From Gp6-AA40 sp035711805 (GTDB lineage Bacteria > Acidobacteriota > Vicinamibacteria > Vicinamibacterales > UBA2999): DNA of 64,000 bases. The notes below the pieces were generated by a model that saw only the letters and a list, made by a program, of their open reading frames with translations, made no database searches and was not told the origin of the DNA. The stretch is from the NCBI GenBank assembly GCA_035711805.1, contig DASTBV010000147.1, positions 1-64,000 of the forward strand, in the 5' to 3' direction. Each line of letters opens with the position of its first letter. The first letter of the stretch is position 1. Position numbers and translations under genes: made by a program. Positions 63,069 through 64,000 of the stretch are shown here, one piece after another.

Positions 63069-64000
63069 AGCCCCTGACGCGGGCGGCGATCATCGCCGTC
63101 GGCAGCGAACTGTTGACTCCGCTCCGCCTCGACACCAACTCACTCTTCATTACCGAACAGCTGAACACGCTCGGCATCGACGTCGTGCTCAAGGCTGTTG
63201 CCGGCGACGATCGCGGCGAGCTTGCCGAGCTGTTTCGTGCGGCCCTGGGCCGTGTCGACATCGTGGTGTTCACCGGCGGCCTCGGCCCGACCGATGACGA
63301 TGTCACGCGAGAGGTGGTTGCGGGCACGCTGGGCCGGGCGTTGACTGAAGACACCGGGATCACCGAGCGCATGCGCGTGCGTTTTGCCGCACGCGGCTAC
63401 AAGGGGCCGATGCCGGAGATCAACCGGAGACAGGCGATGGTACCTGCCGGCGCCAGGGTCATCGAGAACGAGCGCGGCAGCGCGCCGGGGCTGTGGCTGG
63501 AGGAGGGAGACGCGGTCGTTCTGTTGCTGCCGGGGCCGCCGCGCGAGCTCAAGCCGATGCTGCTGGCGCTGGTCGAAGGTTCCCTGCGTGCACGCGCGGC
63601 CGGGGCGCCGCTGCTTCGACGCATCGTCCGGGTTGCCGGAGTCATCGAATCGCAGACCGACGAAGCGCTGCAGCCCTTGTACCGTGAGTGGGCCGCGAAC
63701 ACTCCACGAGTGCACGCCACCATCCTTGCGGCGCTTGGCCAGATCGAACTGCACCTGTGGACGCAGGCAGCGGCCGCGGACGACGCAGCCGCGGCTCTCG
63801 ATCGAGCGGTTCAGGAGATCGGCCGGGTCATGGGGGACAACGTGTTCAGCACCGATGGCCGGTCGATGGAAGCGGTGATTGGTGACTTGCTGGTCTCCCG
63901 CGGCTATCGCATTGCGCTCGCCGAGTCGTGCACGGGCGGGCTTCTCACATCCCGCCTGACCGACGTGCCGGGCAGCTCGCGCTACGTGGAACGTGCGGTG
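63065..64000 (+). CDS. cinA: CinA-family protein (NMN deamidase / competence-damage protein), 3' end outside window
   Basis: The frame is open to the last base; 312 residues are visible. The N-terminal MoCF-like domain (AAIIAVGSELLTPLRLDTNS, VVFTGGLGPTDDDVTREVVA) is followed by a middle domain and the start of the C-terminal CinA/PncC domain with IALAESCTGGLLTSRLTDVP, the family's amidohydrolase motif. Known activity: nicotinamide-mononucleotide deamidase, part of pyridine nucleotide recycling. It starts at GTG 63065, overlapping the pgpA stop. Confidence 0.94.
   Translation, partial: MKPLTRAAIIAVGSELLTPLRLDTNSLFITEQLNTLGIDVVLKAVAGDDRGELAELFRAALGRVDIVVFTGGLGPTDDDVTREVVAGTLGRALTEDTGITERMRVRFAARGYKGPMPEINRRQAMVPAGARVIENERGSAPGLWLEEGDAVVLLLPGPPRELKPMLLALVEGSLRARAAGAPLLRRIVRVAGVIESQTDEALQPLYREWAANTPRVHATILAALGQIELHLWTQAAAADDAAAALDRAVQEIGRVMGDNVFSTDGRSMEAVIGDLLVSRGYRIALAESCTGGLLTSRLTDVPGSSRYVERAV

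Overview
The window looks like chromosomal DNA of an uncultured Acidobacteriota, most plausibly the Vicinamibacteria lineage. This is inferred from the uniformly very high GC, a VWA protein of the type common in that phylum, several TonB-like transducers with glycine-rich linkers, many lipoproteins, a lone PEP-CTERM protein, tripartite RND efflux and a NrdR-NtrY-NtrX neighbourhood. Gene content is mostly ordinary and dense. I see no rRNA, tRNA, CRISPR array, prophage or transposase. The first gene (TPR protein) and the last (cinA) run off the window ends.

Layout. 1-6.1 kb: the end of a TPR protein, an operon of three lipoproteins led by a predicted metzincin protease, a PEP-CTERM protein and a small outer-membrane barrel. 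6.1-13.3 kb: esterase, di-haem peroxidase, glycine-zipper lipoprotein, alpha/beta hydrolase, a sigma54 activator divergent from a metallo-beta-lactamase-fold hydrolase, and a PilZ-like protein. 13.4-22.9 kb: a TPR-sigma54 activator divergent from a PP2C phosphatase, an arylesterase/ABC ATPase/ABC permease operon, a DksA-like regulator, a ferritin-like protein and folK. 22.9-30.9 kb: a GT87-like membrane protein and an RND efflux operon (TolC, adaptor, pump) with a Spy-like protein upstream. 31-33.5 kb: ECF sigma factor, anti-sigma factor and ispH. 33.6-42.7 kb: pckA, gatB, ftsEX, glycerate kinase, RNase R and tatA. 42.8-49.6 kb: VWA protein, three TonB-like proteins, a redoxin, an MFS transporter and an RcnB-like protein. 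49.7-53 kb: groESL with a degenerate CIRCE, a Fis-type regulator and purC. 53-58.3 kb: a flippase-like membrane protein, nrdR, ntrY and ntrX. 58.3-64 kb: a four-helix-bundle gene inside a repeat hairpin, an exported HpcH-type aldolase, ftcD, a TPR-like protein, an RDD protein, pgpA and cinA.

The most unusual signal lies between genes. At least eight intergenic sites hold long imperfect inverted repeats whose arms are built of short degenerate words of about 7-14 nt, and most sites have their own word (GGTCC/TTGG, GGCCTAAG, GTGGAAGAA, CCACGAAG, ATGCAAA, GGTTCGTGTTC). In three of them, lying between convergent genes, the stop codons of both flanking genes sit at the outer ends of the arms. One hairpin (58283-58852) encloses a gene for a four-helix-bundle protein of the 23S rRNA intervening-sequence family, so it looks like a loaded version of the same element. 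Another supplies the only usable ATG start of folK. A second pattern is transcriptional: many genes have a TATAAT-like hexamer placed so close to the start codon that the mRNA would be leaderless or almost so, and several divergent gene pairs share overlapping -10 hexamers.
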